Position numbers and translations under genes: made by a program
Shown: positions 8,828 through 18,396 of the stretch, piece by piece
Position numbering within the stretch: the stretch's first letter is position 1
Layout of the letters: each line of letters starts with the position of its first letter
Notes under the pieces: generated by a model
What the model was told of the DNA's origin: nothing
Database searches by the model: none
The model's input: the letters and a program-made list of their open reading frames with translations, nothing else
Source of the DNA: Azospirillum formosense
GTDB taxonomy: Bacteria > Pseudomonadota > Alphaproteobacteria > Azospirillales > Azospirillaceae
Length of the DNA stretch: 64,000 nt
Direction of reading: 5' to 3'
NCBI RefSeq assembly: GCF_040500525.1
Contig: NZ_CP159403.1
Coordinates: 821,001 to 885,000 of the forward strand

Positions 8828-10183
8828 ATGACCATCCAGATTCTGATGCCCGCCCTCTCTCCGACCATGACCGAGGGCAACCTCGCGAAGTGGCTGAAGA
8901 AGGAAGGCGACGCGGTGAAGTCCGGCGACGTGATCGCCGAGATCGAGACCGACAAGGCCACCATGGAAGTGGAGGCGGCCGACGAAGGCCGTCTCGGCAA
9001 GATCCTCGTGCAGGCCGGCACGCAGGGCGTCGCGGTGAACACCCCGATCGCCGTGCTGCTGGAAGAGGGCGAGGACGACAGCGCGCTCGCCAAGGCCGCC
9101 GCTCCCGCTCCGGCCGCGGCGCCCGCCGCGGCTCCGGCCCCGGCGGCTTCCGCTCCGGCGGCGGCTCCGGCCCCGCAGGCTGCGGCTGCCCCCGCTCCGG
9201 CACCGCAGGCCGCCGCCTCCGCCACCCAGGGCGGTGGCCGCGTGTTCGCCAGCCCGCTGGCCCGCCGTCTGGCCGAGCAGGCCGGTCTCGACCTGAAGGC
9301 CATCACGGGCACCGGCCCGAACGGCCGTATCGTCAAGGCCGACATCGAGGCCGCGAAGGCCGGCGGCACCGCCAAGGCCGCCGCTCCGCAGGCCGCCGCC
9401 CAGGCTCCCGCCGCGGCCCCGGCGGCTGCTCCGGCCGCCGCCGCTCCGGCCCCGAAGGCCGCGGGCATCGACGCCAAGGACCTGTCGGACAAGCTGGGCA
9501 TGCGCTACAAGGCGCAGCCGAACAGCTCGATGCGCAAGACGATCTCCCGTCGTCTGACCGAGGTGCAGCAGACGGTGCCGGATTACTTCCTGGCCATCGA
9601 CTGCGAGCTGGACGCGCTGCTGAAGGTCCGCGCCGACCTGAACGCCCGCTCCAAGGACTACAAGCTGTCGGTCAACGACTTCGTCATCCGCGCCGCCGCG
9701 CTGACGCTGAAGAAGTTCCCGAACATCAACGCCGCCTGGTCGGAGGAGGCCATCCTCCGCTACGACCACGTCGACATCTCGGTCGCCGTGGCCACCCCGA
9801 CCGGCCTGATCACGCCCATCGTCAAGAAGGCGGAGACCAAGGGGCTGGCCGAGATCTCCAACGAGATGAAGGGTCTGGCGGAGCGCGCCCGCGACGGCAA
9901 GCTGAAGCCGGAAGAGTATCAGGGCGGCACCTTCTCGATCTCCAACCTAGGCATGTACGGCATCCGGGAGTTCGCGGCGATCATCAACCCGCCGCAGGCC
10001 TGCATCATGGCGGTCGGCGCCGGCGAGCAGCGTCCGGTCGTGAAGAACGGCGCGCTCGCCATCGCCACCGTGATGACCGTCTCGGTCACCGTGGACCACC
10101 GCGTCGCCGACGGCGCGCAGGGTGCGGAATTCCTCGCGGCTTTCAAGAAGCTGATCGAGGACCCGCTGAGCATGCTGCTGTAA
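8828..10183 (+). CDS. pdhC: Pyruvate dehydrogenase E2, dihydrolipoamide acetyltransferase
   Basis: A 451-residue E2 core protein. It has one lipoyl domain (K43 in ETDKATM), a long Ala/Pro linker (about 85-135), a peripheral-subunit-binding domain (ASPLARRLAEQAGLDL to IVKADIEAA, about 140-175), a second Ala-rich linker, and a catalytic acyltransferase domain ending with the active-site HRVADG. E2 forms the multimeric core that binds E1 and E3. Its lipoyl domain is about 85 percent identical by eye to that of PdhB, suggesting duplication. lpdA starts 13 nt downstream. Confidence 0.95.
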   Translation: MTIQILMPALSPTMTEGNLAKWLKKEGDAVKSGDVIAEIETDKATMEVEAADEGRLGKILVQAGTQGVAVNTPIAVLLEEGEDDSALAKAAAPAPAAAPAAAPAPAASAPAAAPAPQAAAAPAPAPQAAASATQGGGRVFASPLARRLAEQAGLDLKAITGTGPNGRIVKADIEAAKAGGTAKAAAPQAAAQAPAAAPAAAPAAAAPAPKAAGIDAKDLSDKLGMRYKAQPNSSMRKTISRRLTEVQQTVPDYFLAIDCELDALLKVRADLNARSKDYKLSVNDFVIRAAALTLKKFPNINAAWSEEAILRYDHVDISVAVATPTGLITPIVKKAETKGLAEISNEMKGLAERARDGKLKPEEYQGGTFSISNLGMYGIREFAAIINPPQACIMAVGAGEQRPVVKNGALAIATVMTVSVTVDHRVADGAQGAEFLAAFKKLIEDPLSMLL

Positions 10184-10196
10184 GGGGACGCGGACC

Positions 10197-11594
10197 ATGG
10201 CTGACATGAACTACGACCTCATCGTCATCGGCGGCGGTCCGGGCGGCTATGTAGCGGCGATCCGCGCCGCCCAGCTCGGCCTCAGCACCGCGGTGGTGGA
10301 GCGTGAGAACCTCGGCGGCATCTGCCTCAACTGGGGCTGCATCCCGACCAAGGCGCTTCTGCGCTCCGCCGAGGTGCTGCGCAACGCCAAGCACGCCACG
10401 GAGTACGGGCTGGTCATCCAGAACCCGTCCTTCGACCTGGACAAGGTCGTCCAGCGGTCCCGCAAGGTGGCGGGGCAACTCAACGGCGGCGTCAAGCACC
10501 TGCTGAAGAAGAACAAGGTCGCCGTCATCGAGGGCGAGGCCAAGCTGCTCGGCAAGGGGCAGGTGGCCGTGACCAAGGGCGGTGCGGCGGTCGGCACCTT
10601 CGGGGCGAAGAACATCATCATCGCCACGGGCGCCCGCGCCCGCACCCTGCCGGGTCTGGAGGACGATGGCAACCTCGTCTGGACCTACCGCAAGGCGATG
10701 ACCCCGAACACGACGCCGAAGTCGCTGCTGGTCATCGGCTCCGGCGCCATCGGCATCGAGTTCGCCAGCTTCTACAACGAGCTGGGGGCCAAGGTGACGG
10801 TGGTCGAGGTGATGGACCGCATCCTGCCGGTCGAGGACGAGGAAATCTCGGCCTTCGCCCGCAAGCAGTTCGAAAAGCAGGGCATGCGGATCATCACCAA
10901 CGGCAAGGCCGGCAACCTGCGCAAGGGCGCCGACAGCGTGACGGTGGCGGTTGAGGCCAACGGCAAGACCGAGGACATCACGGTCGACCGCGTGATCCTC
11001 GCCGTCGGCATTTCGCCGAACACGGAAAACCTGGGCCTGGAGAACACCAAAGTCCAGACCGACCGCGGCCACATCAAGACCAACGCCAACTGCCAGACCG
11101 ACGAGCCGGGCGTCTACGCCATCGGCGACGTGACGGGGGCTCCCTGGCTCGCCCACAAGGCCAGCCACGAGGGCGTGATCGCCGTCGAGCACATCGCCGG
11201 CAAGCACCCGCACGCGCTCGACGTCCGCAACATCCCGGGCTGCACCTACTCGCACCCGCAGATCGCGTCGGTCGGCCTGACCGAGAAGAAGGCGAAGGAG
11301 GCGGGCTACGAGGTCCGCGTCGGCCGCTTCCCCTTCATCGGCAACGGCAAGGCCATCGCGCTCGGCGAGGCGGACGGCATAGTGAAGACCGTGTTCGACG
11401 CGAAGACCGGCGAGCTGCTGGGCGCCCACATGGTCGGCGCCGAGGTGACGGAGCTGATCCAGGGCTACACGGTCGCCAAGACCATGGAGACCACCGAGCA
11501 GGAGCTGATGCAGACGGTGTTCCCGCATCCGACCCTGTCGGAAATGATGCACGAGTCGGTTCTTGATGCCTACGGCCGGGCCATCCACTTCTAA
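10197..11594 (+). CDS. lpdA: Dihydrolipoyl dehydrogenase (E3)
   Basis: A 465-residue FAD-dependent disulfide reductase that reoxidises the E2 dihydrolipoyl arm and produces NADH. Visible are the FAD Rossmann motif [17 protein letters not shown], the redox disulfide [13 protein letters not shown], the NAD motif [11 protein letters not shown], a second FAD motif [14 protein letters not shown], and the C-terminal active-site [10 protein letters not shown]. Its place right after pdhC, 13 nt away, marks it as the E3 of the pyruvate complex, though it may also serve other 2-oxoacid dehydrogenases. Confidence 0.95.
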   Translation: MADMNYDLIVIGGGPGGYVAAIRAAQLGLSTAVVERENLGGICLNWGCIPTKALLRSAEVLRNAKHATEYGLVIQNPSFDLDKVVQRSRKVAGQLNGGVKHLLKKNKVAVIEGEAKLLGKGQVAVTKGGAAVGTFGAKNIIIATGARARTLPGLEDDGNLVWTYRKAMTPNTTPKSLLVIGSGAIGIEFASFYNELGAKVTVVEVMDRILPVEDEEISAFARKQFEKQGMRIITNGKAGNLRKGADSVTVAVEANGKTEDITVDRVILAVGISPNTENLGLENTKVQTDRGHIKTNANCQTDEPGVYAIGDVTGAPWLAHKASHEGVIAVEHIAGKHPHALDVRNIPGCTYSHPQIASVGLTEKKAKEAGYEVRVGRFPFIGNGKAIALGEADGIVKTVFDAKTGELLGAHMVGAEVTELIQGYTVAKTMETTEQELMQTVFPHPTLSEMMHESVLDAYGRAIHF

Positions 11595-11621
11595 GTGGCG
11601 GGTCTGATCGGCGGTCGTTTT

Positions 11622-11647
11622 CTCCCTCGCCCTCCGGGGCGGGGGAG
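11622..11647 (+). terminator. GC-rich hairpin after lpdA
   Basis: CTCCCTCGCCC-tcc-GGGGCGGGGGAG forms a long stem 27 nt after the lpdA stop, but the downstream T content is low. It may end or attenuate the pdh transcript before lipA, and resembles a G/C-rich hairpin at 13869-13885. Confidence 0.4.
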
Positions 11648-11854
11648 CAACGTTTGCGACTCCGTCATCATTTTGGCGGCGTTGTTTCGTCGCGGCCGAT
11701 AATCAGACTTGACCGGTCGGTCATTCCGGCCTATCCGGCGGGACCGCGACCGCCGGCTTTGCGCCGTTCCCTGCGCCCCCCTCGTGCGGTTGGCGGCGCG
11801 TTACCGTTCAGCATCGGCGCTGCCACCGGGCAGCCCGTGGGAGCACTTCAGACC

Positions 11855-12811
11855 ATGACCGTGGCCGATCACCCCGAGAAGCTTCGCCATCCCGAAAAGG
11901 CCCACAAGCCCGACAACCCGATCCAGCGCAAACCGGGCTGGATTCGCGTCAAGGCGCCGACCAGCCAGGAATACAACGAGACGCGCAACCTGATGCGCGG
12001 TCTCAAGCTCAACACCGTGTGCGAGGAAGCCGCCTGCCCGAACATCGGGGAGTGCTGGAAGCACAAGCACGCGACCTTCATGATTCTCGGGTCCGTCTGC
12101 ACCCGCGGCTGCGCCTTCTGCAACGTCGGCACGGGGCGCCCGGACCAGCTCGATCCGCACGAGCCGGACAACGTGGGCGAGGCGGTGGCCCAGCTGAAGC
12201 TGAGCCACGTCGTCGTCACCTCGGTGGATCGCGACGACCTGGAGGACGGCGGGGCGGAGCATTTCGCCCGGACCATCCGCGCCATCCGCGCGGCGTCGCC
12301 CGACACGACCATCGAAATCCTGACCCCCGACTTCCAGAAGAAGAAGGGTGCGGTGGAGGTGGTGGTCGAGGCGAAGCCCGACGTCTTCAACCACAATCTG
12401 GAGACCGCCCCGCGCCTTTACCCGACGATCCGTCCGGGCGCGCGCTACTTCACGTCGCTGCAGCTTCTGGCGCGGGTGAAGGAGCTGGACCCGTCCATGT
12501 TCACCAAGTCCGGAATCATGGTCGGGCTGGGCGAGACGAAGGAGGAAGTCGGGCAGGTGATGGACGACCTGCGCGCCGCCGATGTTGACTTCATGACGAT
12601 CGGCCAGTACCTCCAGCCGACACCCAAGCACGCGGCGGTGGACCGGTTCGTGACTCCGGAAGAATTCCAGAGCTACGCAACACTTGGCCGCGGCAAGGGT
12701 TTCCTGATGGTGGCCTCGACGCCGCTGACCCGCTCCAGCTATCACGCGGGGGCGGACTTCGCCAAGCTGCGGGAGGCTCGCCTCCGCAAGCTCGCGGCAA
12801 CGGCGGGCTGA
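11855..12811 (+). CDS. lipA: Lipoyl synthase
   Basis: A 318-residue radical SAM enzyme that inserts two sulfurs into protein-bound octanoyl groups, making the lipoyl cofactor used by PdhB, PdhC and other dehydrogenases. Both Fe-S motifs are present: the auxiliary cluster [12 protein letters not shown] and the radical [13 protein letters not shown] (CxxxCxxC), plus the C-terminal RSSY. The ATG at 11855 gives the usual family length; an upstream reading adds 67 unsupported residues. Placement after the pdh genes links cofactor synthesis to its main client. Confidence 0.95.
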   Translation: MTVADHPEKLRHPEKAHKPDNPIQRKPGWIRVKAPTSQEYNETRNLMRGLKLNTVCEEAACPNIGECWKHKHATFMILGSVCTRGCAFCNVGTGRPDQLDPHEPDNVGEAVAQLKLSHVVVTSVDRDDLEDGGAEHFARTIRAIRAASPDTTIEILTPDFQKKKGAVEVVVEAKPDVFNHNLETAPRLYPTIRPGARYFTSLQLLARVKELDPSMFTKSGIMVGLGETKEEVGQVMDDLRAADVDFMTIGQYLQPTPKHAAVDRFVTPEEFQSYATLGRGKGFLMVASTPLTRSSYHAGADFAKLREARLRKLAATAG

Positions 12812-12855
12812 AGGGCGGCGGGCTGAGAGGCGGCCGAAAGAGAAACGGAGCGGGT

Positions 12856-13323
12856 ATGCCGACGCACGCGGAAAAGAAGGTTCTTCCCTACACGCCGGAG
12901 CAGATGTACCGGCTGGTCGCCGATGTGGAGAAGTATCCGGAATTCCTGCCCTGGTGCCTCGCCGCCCGCATCCGCCGTCGCGAAGGCGACGTGATGTTCG
13001 CGGACCTCGTCATCGGCTTCAAGATGGTCCGCGAACGCTTCACCTCGCGGGTGGAGCTGGACGAGGCGAACCGCCGCATCAACGTCCAGTACACCGAGGG
13101 GCCGTTCCAGTACCTGAACAACCACTGGATCTTCACCCCGCACGAGGGCGGCGTCTGCGTGGATTTCTATGTGGACTTCGAGTTCCGCTCGAAGATGCTG
13201 CAGAAGATCATGGGCGTGCTGTTCAACGAGGCCGTGCGCCGCATGGTGCAGGCCTTCGAGACCCGCGCCGCCCAGCTCTACGGCGCCGGCGCCACCCGGC
13301 CGGCCGCGGCGCGGACCGCCTGA
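12856..13323 (+). CDS. RatA/Coq10-family START-domain protein
   Basis: A 155-residue START/Bet v1-like protein of the Coq10/RatA family. Conserved features are the N-terminal YTPEQMYRLVADVEKYPEFLPWC and the C-terminal amphipathic helix around LFNEAVRRMVQAFETRA. Eukaryotic and proteobacterial members bind ubiquinone and help its delivery to the respiratory chain; E. coli RatA was reported as a ribosome-association inhibitor. Ubiquinone binding is the likelier role here. It starts 44 nt after lipA, probably on the same transcript, and converges on cinA. Confidence 0.88.
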   Translation: MPTHAEKKVLPYTPEQMYRLVADVEKYPEFLPWCLAARIRRREGDVMFADLVIGFKMVRERFTSRVELDEANRRINVQYTEGPFQYLNNHWIFTPHEGGVCVDFYVDFEFRSKMLQKIMGVLFNEAVRRMVQAFETRAAQLYGAGATRPAAARTA

Positions 13324-13336
13324 GGCCCGCTCCCTC

Positions 13337-13840
13337 TCAGCGAATCGCGGTTTCCGGGCGGGCCGTGCGCAGCCGCTCCAGCGCGGTCTGCACGGTCGCC
13401 AGCCGCACCGCCTCGCGGTCGCCCGGGAACGTGTATTCCTTGTGCTTGGCGGCGCCGCGGCGGACCGCCGTGGCGATGTAGACCCGCCCGACCGGCTTCT
13501 CCGGCGTTCCACCGCCGGGGCCGGCGACTCCGGTCACCGCCACAGTCACGTCGGCCTTCGACTTCGCCAGGGCGCCCACCGCCATGGCCACCGCCACCTC
13601 CGGGCTGACCGCGCCGTGGGCGTAGATCAGGCTGGGTGGCACGCCGAGCATCTCGGACTTGGCGACGTTGGAATAGGTGACGAATCCGCGGTCCACCACC
13701 TTGGACGAGCCGGCGATGTCGGTCAGCGCTCCCGCGATGAGGCCGCCCGTGCAGGATTCGGCGGTCGCCAGGGTGTAGCCGGCCAACTCGTACTCGGCGA
13801 GCAGCTTGGCGGCGAGTTCGCGGATGTGATCGGGAAACAT
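13337..13840 (-). CDS. CinA-family nicotinamide-nucleotide amidohydrolase (PncC)
   Basis: A 167-residue protein matching the stand-alone CinA C-terminal (PncC) domain, which deamidates nicotinamide mononucleotide in pyridine nucleotide recycling. The family core TAESCTGGLIAGALTDIAGSS is near residue 30, followed by YSNVAKSEMLGVP and VAVTGVAGPGGGTPEKPVG. The N-terminal molybdopterin-binding-like domain of long CinA is absent. An AAGGGA ribosome site precedes the ATG. It lies 61 nt downstream of ispDF and may be cotranscribed, although a hairpin stands between them. Confidence 0.9.
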   Translation of the reverse strand: MFPDHIRELAAKLLAEYELAGYTLATAESCTGGLIAGALTDIAGSSKVVDRGFVTYSNVAKSEMLGVPPSLIYAHGAVSPEVAVAMAVGALAKSKADVTVAVTGVAGPGGGTPEKPVGRVYIATAVRRGAAKHKEYTFPGDREAVRLATVQTALERLRTARPETAIR

Positions 13841-13868
13841 GCGGGTCCCTTTCGTCGTCGTTCAAGAT

Positions 13869-13885
13869 CCCCTCTCCCGGAGGGG
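13869..13885 (-). terminator. G/C hairpin between ispDF and cinA
   Basis: CCCCTC-tcccg-GAGGGG lies 17-33 nt after the ispDF stop (minus strand), followed by ATCTTG. It has a strong stem but a poor T-tract. Confidence 0.35.
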
Positions 13886-13901
13886 AGGGGGCTGAGAAGA
13901 C

Positions 13902-15086
13902 CTATCCCGGTAGGCGGACCGTCGCCATCGCCTGCGCCGCGATGCCCTCGCCGCGCCCGGTGAAGCCCAGCCGCTCCGTCGTCGTCGCCTTCACGCTGAC
14001 CCGGTCCACCGGCATGCCCAGAATTTCGGCAACACGCGCGGTCATCGCCTCGCGGTGCGGGCCGACCTTCGGGCGCTCGCAGATGATCGTCACGTCGACA
14101 TGGGCGATCCGCCCGCCGCGCGCCGTCACCAGCTCCGCCGCGTGTTTCAGGAACAGCGCGCTGTCGGCGCCGCGCCATTGCGGGTCGCTGGGCGGGAAAT
14201 GGCTGCCGATGTCCCCGGCGCAGAGCGCGCCCAGGATGGCGTCGGTGAGTGCGTGCAGCCCGACGTCGGCGTCCGAATGGCCTTCCAGCCGGTGCGTGTG
14301 CGGCACCCGCACACCGCAGAGCGTGACGTGGTCGCCCTCGGCGAAGCGGTGCACATCGAATCCCGATCCGGTGCGGATGTCCGACAGGGCGGCGTCGAGC
14401 GCCCGGGCGGCGCGGGTCAGGTCGTCGGGGGTGGTCACCTTGAAATTCTCCTCACTGGCGGGGACCAGAGCGACCGGCAGCCCGGCGCGTTCGGCGACCG
14501 CTGCGTCGTCGGTCAGTTCCAGCCCGGCGGCGGCGCGGTGCGCGGCCAGGATGTCGGGAAAGCGGAAGCCCTGCGGGGTCTGGGCGCGCCACAGGCCGCC
14601 GCGGTCCACCGTGCCGGCCACCAGCCCGTCCGTGCCGCGCTTCAGCGTATCGATGACCGGAACGGCGGCCAGCGCCGCGGGGTGGGTGCCCAGCGCGGCG
14701 ATCACCGCGTCGATGGTTTCGGAATCGATCAGCGGGCGGGCCGCGTCGTGGATCAGCACGAGGTCCGGCGCCGACTCGGCCAGCGCCTCCAGCCCGTTGC
14801 GCACCGAATCCTGGCGGGACGCCCCGCCGGCAACCGGCTCGGGCAGGTCGAGCCCCGCGACCGCCGCATCGTAGAGATCGCGAAACGCGGGATTGATGAC
14901 GACGCGCACCGCGCTCACCTTGGGGTGGCGCCGGAAAGCCTCGACCGTGCGCCGCAGAACGGGCCGGCCGGCCAAGTCGAGATATTGCTTGGGCCGCTCG
15001 GCGCCGAACCGCTGGCCGGTCCCGGCGGCGACGATCAGGGCGATGCAGGAAGACGCGTTCAAGGAAGACGCGTTCAAGGAAGACAT
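13902..15086 (-). CDS. ispDF: Bifunctional IspD/IspF, MEP isoprenoid pathway
   Basis: A 394-residue fusion. The N-terminal half (to about 225) is 2-C-methyl-D-erythritol 4-phosphate cytidylyltransferase: [19 protein letters not shown] nucleotide loop and LIHDAARPL. The C-terminal half (about 235-394) is MEcPP synthase: metal-binding [24 protein letters not shown] and the [16 protein letters not shown] end. The fusion is standard in alphaproteobacteria and catalyses two non-adjacent pathway steps. Oddly, the first 13 residues include a 5-residue repeat (SLNAS, twice) encoded by a 15-bp tandem repeat, absent from the family core that begins at about residue 15. Confidence 0.95.
   Translation of the reverse strand: MSSLNASSLNASSCIALIVAAGTGQRFGAERPKQYLDLAGRPVLRRTVEAFRRHPKVSAVRVVINPAFRDLYDAAVAGLDLPEPVAGGASRQDSVRNGLEALAESAPDLVLIHDAARPLIDSETIDAVIAALGTHPAALAAVPVIDTLKRGTDGLVAGTVDRGGLWRAQTPQGFRFPDILAAHRAAAGLELTDDAAVAERAGLPVALVPASEENFKVTTPDDLTRAARALDAALSDIRTGSGFDVHRFAEGDHVTLCGVRVPHTHRLEGHSDADVGLHALTDAILGALCAGDIGSHFPPSDPQWRGADSALFLKHAAELVTARGGRIAHVDVTIICERPKVGPHREAMTARVAEILGMPVDRVSVKATTTERLGFTGRGEGIAAQAMATVRLPG
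15048..15084. repeat. 15-bp tandem repeat at the 5' end of ispDF
   Basis: Two perfect copies of ggaagacgcgttcaa (15048-15062, 15063-15077) are followed by a 7-bp partial copy. The unit length is a multiple of three, so copy-number change would alter the IspDF N terminus by 5 residues without a frameshift. Confidence 0.85.
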
Positions 15087-15267
15087 GGGGCGTTTCCCCG
15101 CCGTTTGGGCTATGGTATCCGCGCTTGACGGGCCGTCCGCGTGACGCTTACGTCATGGCGGCCGAACGCCCCGGAGCCTAGCCGCTCGCCGGCGTTCCGC
15201 CAAGGGCTTCAGAGACTTGTCCGACAGCGACTTTGGGTTTCCGCAGAGAAGGGCACGGGTCCGCCGC

Positions 15268-16083
15268 ATGTCGCAGAACATCGTGTACAGCCTGACCGCG
15301 CTCGTGGCGCTGCTGCCGGCGTCCATCTACCCGTACCACCGGATCGCGGGGCAGGGGGCGGACGGGCGGTCCGCCTATTTCTGGGGCGCCCTGGCGCTGG
15401 GATTCGCCGGGCCGGCGGCCTGGGCGCTGACCCAGGTGGCGGGACGCTGGCACACCGGCCTGTCCACGGCGCTGTGGGTGACCATTGCCGCCTGCATGCT
15501 GCTGTTCATGGCGATGAGCGCGGTGACCCGGTCGGCGTGGCGGCTGTCGCCGCTGCTGCTGCCCTATCTGCTGACCGTCGGTGCCTTCGCGACGCTGGCC
15601 CAGCAGGCACCGGCGCCGGTGCTGCGCGGCGGGGCGCCGGGCATCTGGATCGACCTACACATCGCGGTGTCGGTCATCACCTACGCGCTGCTGACCATGG
15701 CCGCGGTGGCGTCGCTCGCCGCCTTCCTGCAGGAGCGGGCGCTGAAATCGAAACGCCCAACTCCGTTGACCCGCTTCCTGCCCCCGGTGGCGGAAAGCGA
15801 GCGCATGCAACTCCATCTGCTCGCCGCGTCGGAGGCGGTGCTGGGCGCCGGTCTCGCCACGGGAATGGCGGTGCTCTATTACGAAACCGGCGCGCCGCTG
15901 CGCCCCGACCACAAGACGCTTCTGTCGGTCGCCAGCTTCGTCGTCATCGGCGGGTTGCTGCTGGCCCATGCCCGCACCGGCGTGCGCGGACGGATGGCGG
16001 CGCGTCTCGTGCTGATCGCCTATCTGCTGCTGACCCTCGCCTATCCGGGCGTCAAATTCGTCACCGACGTTCTGATCGGCTAA
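15268..16083 (+). CDS. CcsA/YpjD-like inner membrane protein (cytochrome c assembly family)
   Basis: A 271-residue polytopic membrane protein of the CcsA/CcmC superfamily with about eight hydrophobic segments. The family signature region is WIDLHIAVSVITYALLTMAAVASL, and conserved His residues lie in the membrane part. Relatives bind or handle haem in cytochrome c maturation; the YpjD subgroup, often placed beside ffh, is of uncertain role. ATG 15268 is preferred because the protein then begins close to the first membrane helix. A TTG at 15217 could add 17 residues. ispDF is divergent. Confidence 0.8.
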   Translation: MSQNIVYSLTALVALLPASIYPYHRIAGQGADGRSAYFWGALALGFAGPAAWALTQVAGRWHTGLSTALWVTIAACMLLFMAMSAVTRSAWRLSPLLLPYLLTVGAFATLAQQAPAPVLRGGAPGIWIDLHIAVSVITYALLTMAAVASLAAFLQERALKSKRPTPLTRFLPPVAESERMQLHLLAASEAVLGAGLATGMAVLYYETGAPLRPDHKTLLSVASFVVIGGLLLAHARTGVRGRMAARLVLIAYLLLTLAYPGVKFVTDVLIG

Positions 16084-16115
16084 CCCCGCCGCATGACAGC
16101 CACCGCGGCGCTCGC

Positions 16116-16131
16116 GGGATGTGCGCTTGCA
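16116..16131 (+). promoter_or_regulatory. Possible sigma54 -24/-12 element before dusB-ntrBC
   Basis: GG-N10-GC spacing is met by GGGATG-N5-TTGCA. The -12 half matches TTGCA exactly; the -24 half matches only the invariant GG of TGGCAC. It lies 77-92 nt before the dusB ATG. A sigma70 reading using TTGCAA (16127-16132) overlaps it. Confidence 0.3.
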
Positions 16132-16145
16132 ACATGCCGAAACGC

Positions 16146-16161
16146 TGTGCTACCCTGCACA
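16146..16161. promoter_or_regulatory. TGTGC-N6-GCACA dyad before dusB
   Basis: A perfect 5-bp inverted repeat whose arms contain the GTGC/GCAC tetramers typical of NtrC half-sites, though in the opposite order to the TGCAC...GTGCA consensus. It is just downstream of the promoter-like sequence. Confidence 0.3.
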
Positions 16162-16183
16162 AATTCTCATCATATCGCTAATG

Positions 16184-16200
16184 TGCCCATCATGTGGGCA
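16184..16200. promoter_or_regulatory. Hairpin overlapping the dusB ribosome-binding region
   Basis: TGCCCA-tcatg-TGGGCA is a perfect 6-bp inverted repeat ending 7 nt before the dusB ATG, directly next to the AGGTGA Shine-Dalgarno. It could affect translation start or serve as an operator. Confidence 0.35.
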
Positions 16201-16207
16201 GGTGAAC

Positions 16208-17194
16208 ATGGCCATTCAAATCGGCACCATCTCGCTTGAGGGTCCGGTGATCCTCGCCCCTATGTCCGGCGTCACGGACCTGCCGTTCCGGCGGCTGGTA
16301 AAACAGTCCGGCTGCGGGCTGGTCGTGTCCGAGATGGTCGCGAGCCAGGCGATGATCCGCGAAAACCGCCAGACCCTGCGCATGGTCGAATGCGAGCCGG
16401 AGCAGTTCCCCATGGCGGTCCAGCTCGCCGGCTGCGAGCCCGAGGTGATGGCCGAGGCGGCGAAGCTGAACGAGGACCGCGGAGCGGCCGTCGTCGACAT
16501 CAACTTCGGCTGCCCGGTGAAGAAGGTGGTCAACGGCCACGCCGGTTCCTCCCTGATGCGCGACGAGGCGCTCGCCGCCCGCATCCTGGAGGCCACGGTG
16601 AAGGCCGTTTCCATCCCGGTGACGCTGAAGATGCGCAAGGGATGGGACGACAACAGCCTGAACGCCCCCCAGCTGGCCCGCATTGCGGAGGAGTGCGGGA
16701 TCAAGCTGGTCACCGTCCACGGCCGCACCCGCGAGCAGTTCTACACCGGCACCGCCGACTGGTCCTTCATCCGCTCCGTGAAGGAGGCGGTGTCGATCCC
16801 GGTGGTGGTCAATGGCGACATCACCTCCTTCGACGCCGTGGACCGCGCGCTCGCCGAGTCCGGCGCCGACGGGGTGATGATCGGGCGCGGCGCCTACGGG
16901 CGGCCCTGGTTCCCCGCCCAGGTGATGCATTACATCCGCACCGGCGAGCGGTTGCCCGACCCGCCGCTCCAAGAGCAGCTCGACACGCTGCTGGAGCATT
17001 ACGACGCCATGCTGACCCATTACGGCGTCGAGGGCGGGCTGCGCGTCGCCCGCAAGCACATCTCCTGGTACTCCACGGGCCTGCGCGACTCCGCCGAATT
17101 CCGCTCGGAGGTCAACCGCATGTCCGATCCCGAACGAGTGCGCGGCTTCATCCGCGACTTCTACGCCCCGGCGATCGAAAGGATGGCTGCCTGA
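16208..17194 (+). CDS. dusB: tRNA-dihydrouridine synthase (DusB/NifR3)
   Basis: A 328-residue FMN-dependent TIM-barrel enzyme that reduces uridines in the tRNA D-loop. The N terminus carries [14 protein letters not shown] and the catalytic Cys lies in [11 protein letters not shown] near residue 100. The product matches NifR3, the historical name for the gene preceding ntrBC in Rhodobacter, Rhizobium and Azospirillum. ATG 16208 follows AGGTGA. A longer reading from 16121 has no family support. The stop overlaps the ntrB start (TGATG), so translation is coupled. Confidence 0.95.
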   Translation: MAIQIGTISLEGPVILAPMSGVTDLPFRRLVKQSGCGLVVSEMVASQAMIRENRQTLRMVECEPEQFPMAVQLAGCEPEVMAEAAKLNEDRGAAVVDINFGCPVKKVVNGHAGSSLMRDEALAARILEATVKAVSIPVTLKMRKGWDDNSLNAPQLARIAEECGIKLVTVHGRTREQFYTGTADWSFIRSVKEAVSIPVVVNGDITSFDAVDRALAESGADGVMIGRGAYGRPWFPAQVMHYIRTGERLPDPPLQEQLDTLLEHYDAMLTHYGVEGGLRVARKHISWYSTGLRDSAEFRSEVNRMSDPERVRGFIRDFYAPAIERMAA

Positions 17195-18396
17195 TGGCCC
17201 GTGCATCTGCCGCTGCTCCACTGCCCCGCCGCCCGACGCGGCCCCGTGCGCCCTCCGGTTCCTATCGTCCCGTCCGCTCCAGCATCGACCCGTCCATCAT
17301 GTTGAACGCCCTTCCGGACCCCGTGCTGGTCGTCGATGGCGCCGGCGACATCCGCTACGTGAATCTGGAGGCGCAGGAATTCTTCGGCCTGTCCGCCGCC
17401 ATGATGGAAGGCATGCCCCTGGCGGAGCTGCTGCCACCCAACAGCCCGGTCAGCCAGCTGATCGAGCAGGTGCAGCAGGGCCGCCATCGCGCCTCCCAGG
17501 AAGGTGTCGTCATCGACACGCCGCGCATCGGTCCGCACCACGTCACCGTGCGGGTCACCGCGCTGGGCGAGCCGGCCGACCATGTTCTGCTGACGGTCAA
17601 CGAGCGCACGCTGGCCCGAAAGATCGACAACTCGCTGACCCACCGCAACGCCGCCCGCTCGGTCACCGCCATGGCGTCGATGCTGGGGCACGAGGTGAAG
17701 AACCCGCTGTCGGGAATCCGCGGCGCCGCTCAGCTCCTGGAGGAGAACTGCAGCGAGTCCGACCGGGTGCTGACACGGCTGATCTGCGACGAGGCCGACC
17801 GCATCGTCGCCCTGGTCAACCGGATGGAGGTGTTTTCCGACCAGCGGCCTCTGGAGCGGGACGCCGTGAACATCCACACCGTCCTGGAGCACGTCCGGAA
17901 GGTGGCCCAGAGCGGCTTCGCGCGGAACATCCGCTTCATCGAGCGGTACGACCCGTCCCTGCCGCCGGTCTACGGCAACCGCGACCAGCTTATCCAGATT
18001 TTCCTCAACCTGATTAAAAATGCGGCAGAAGCTGCACCGGAATCGGGCGGCGAGATCATACTCAGCACATCTTATCAGCATGGCGTCCGCATGGCCCTGC
18101 CCGGCGGCGACACCCGTCTGCATCTGCCGTTGCTGGTGTCCGTTCAGGATAATGGGGACGGCATACCCGACGACCTGCGGTCCAACCTGTTCGATGCGTT
18201 CATTACGACGAAGGTCAATGGGACTGGCCTGGGGCTTGCATTGGTAGCCAAAATCGTCGGCGATCACGGCGGCGTCATCGAGTTTGACAGCCAGCCGCGC
18301 CGCACCGTCTTCAAGGTTTCGCTACCCATGTTCGATGAAGCGCAGATGAGCGGCGATCCGGCACCGGCCAGAGGCATCCGAGGGACCATCGGATGA
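17194..18396 (+). CDS. ntrB: Nitrogen-regulation sensor histidine kinase NtrB
   Basis: A 400-residue cytosolic kinase/phosphatase that sets NtrC phosphorylation in response to nitrogen status through PII proteins. After a basic, Pro-rich N terminus comes a PAS domain (about 35-135), then the H-box [12 protein letters not shown] with His166, the N-box [11 protein letters not shown] and the G-box DNGDGIPDD...GTGLGLALV. There are no membrane segments. The length equals that expected for Azospirillum NtrB. The start overlaps the dusB stop by 1 nt and its end overlaps ntrC by 4 nt (ATGA). Confidence 0.95.
   Translation: MARASAAAPLPRRPTRPRAPSGSYRPVRSSIDPSIMLNALPDPVLVVDGAGDIRYVNLEAQEFFGLSAAMMEGMPLAELLPPNSPVSQLIEQVQQGRHRASQEGVVIDTPRIGPHHVTVRVTALGEPADHVLLTVNERTLARKIDNSLTHRNAARSVTAMASMLGHEVKNPLSGIRGAAQLLEENCSESDRVLTRLICDEADRIVALVNRMEVFSDQRPLERDAVNIHTVLEHVRKVAQSGFARNIRFIERYDPSLPPVYGNRDQLIQIFLNLIKNAAEAAPESGGEIILSTSYQHGVRMALPGGDTRLHLPLLVSVQDNGDGIPDDLRSNLFDAFITTKVNGTGLGLALVAKIVGDHGGVIEFDSQPRRTVFKVSLPMFDEAQMSGDPAPARGIRGTIG

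Noticed and set aside
6331..9501. A 1056-codon open frame on the minus strand opposite the pdh genes
   Set aside because: It lies antisense to pdhA-pdhB-pdhC, whose products match known enzymes. Its Ala/Gly/His/Arg-rich sequence is the usual by-product of GC-biased third positions and shows no domain.
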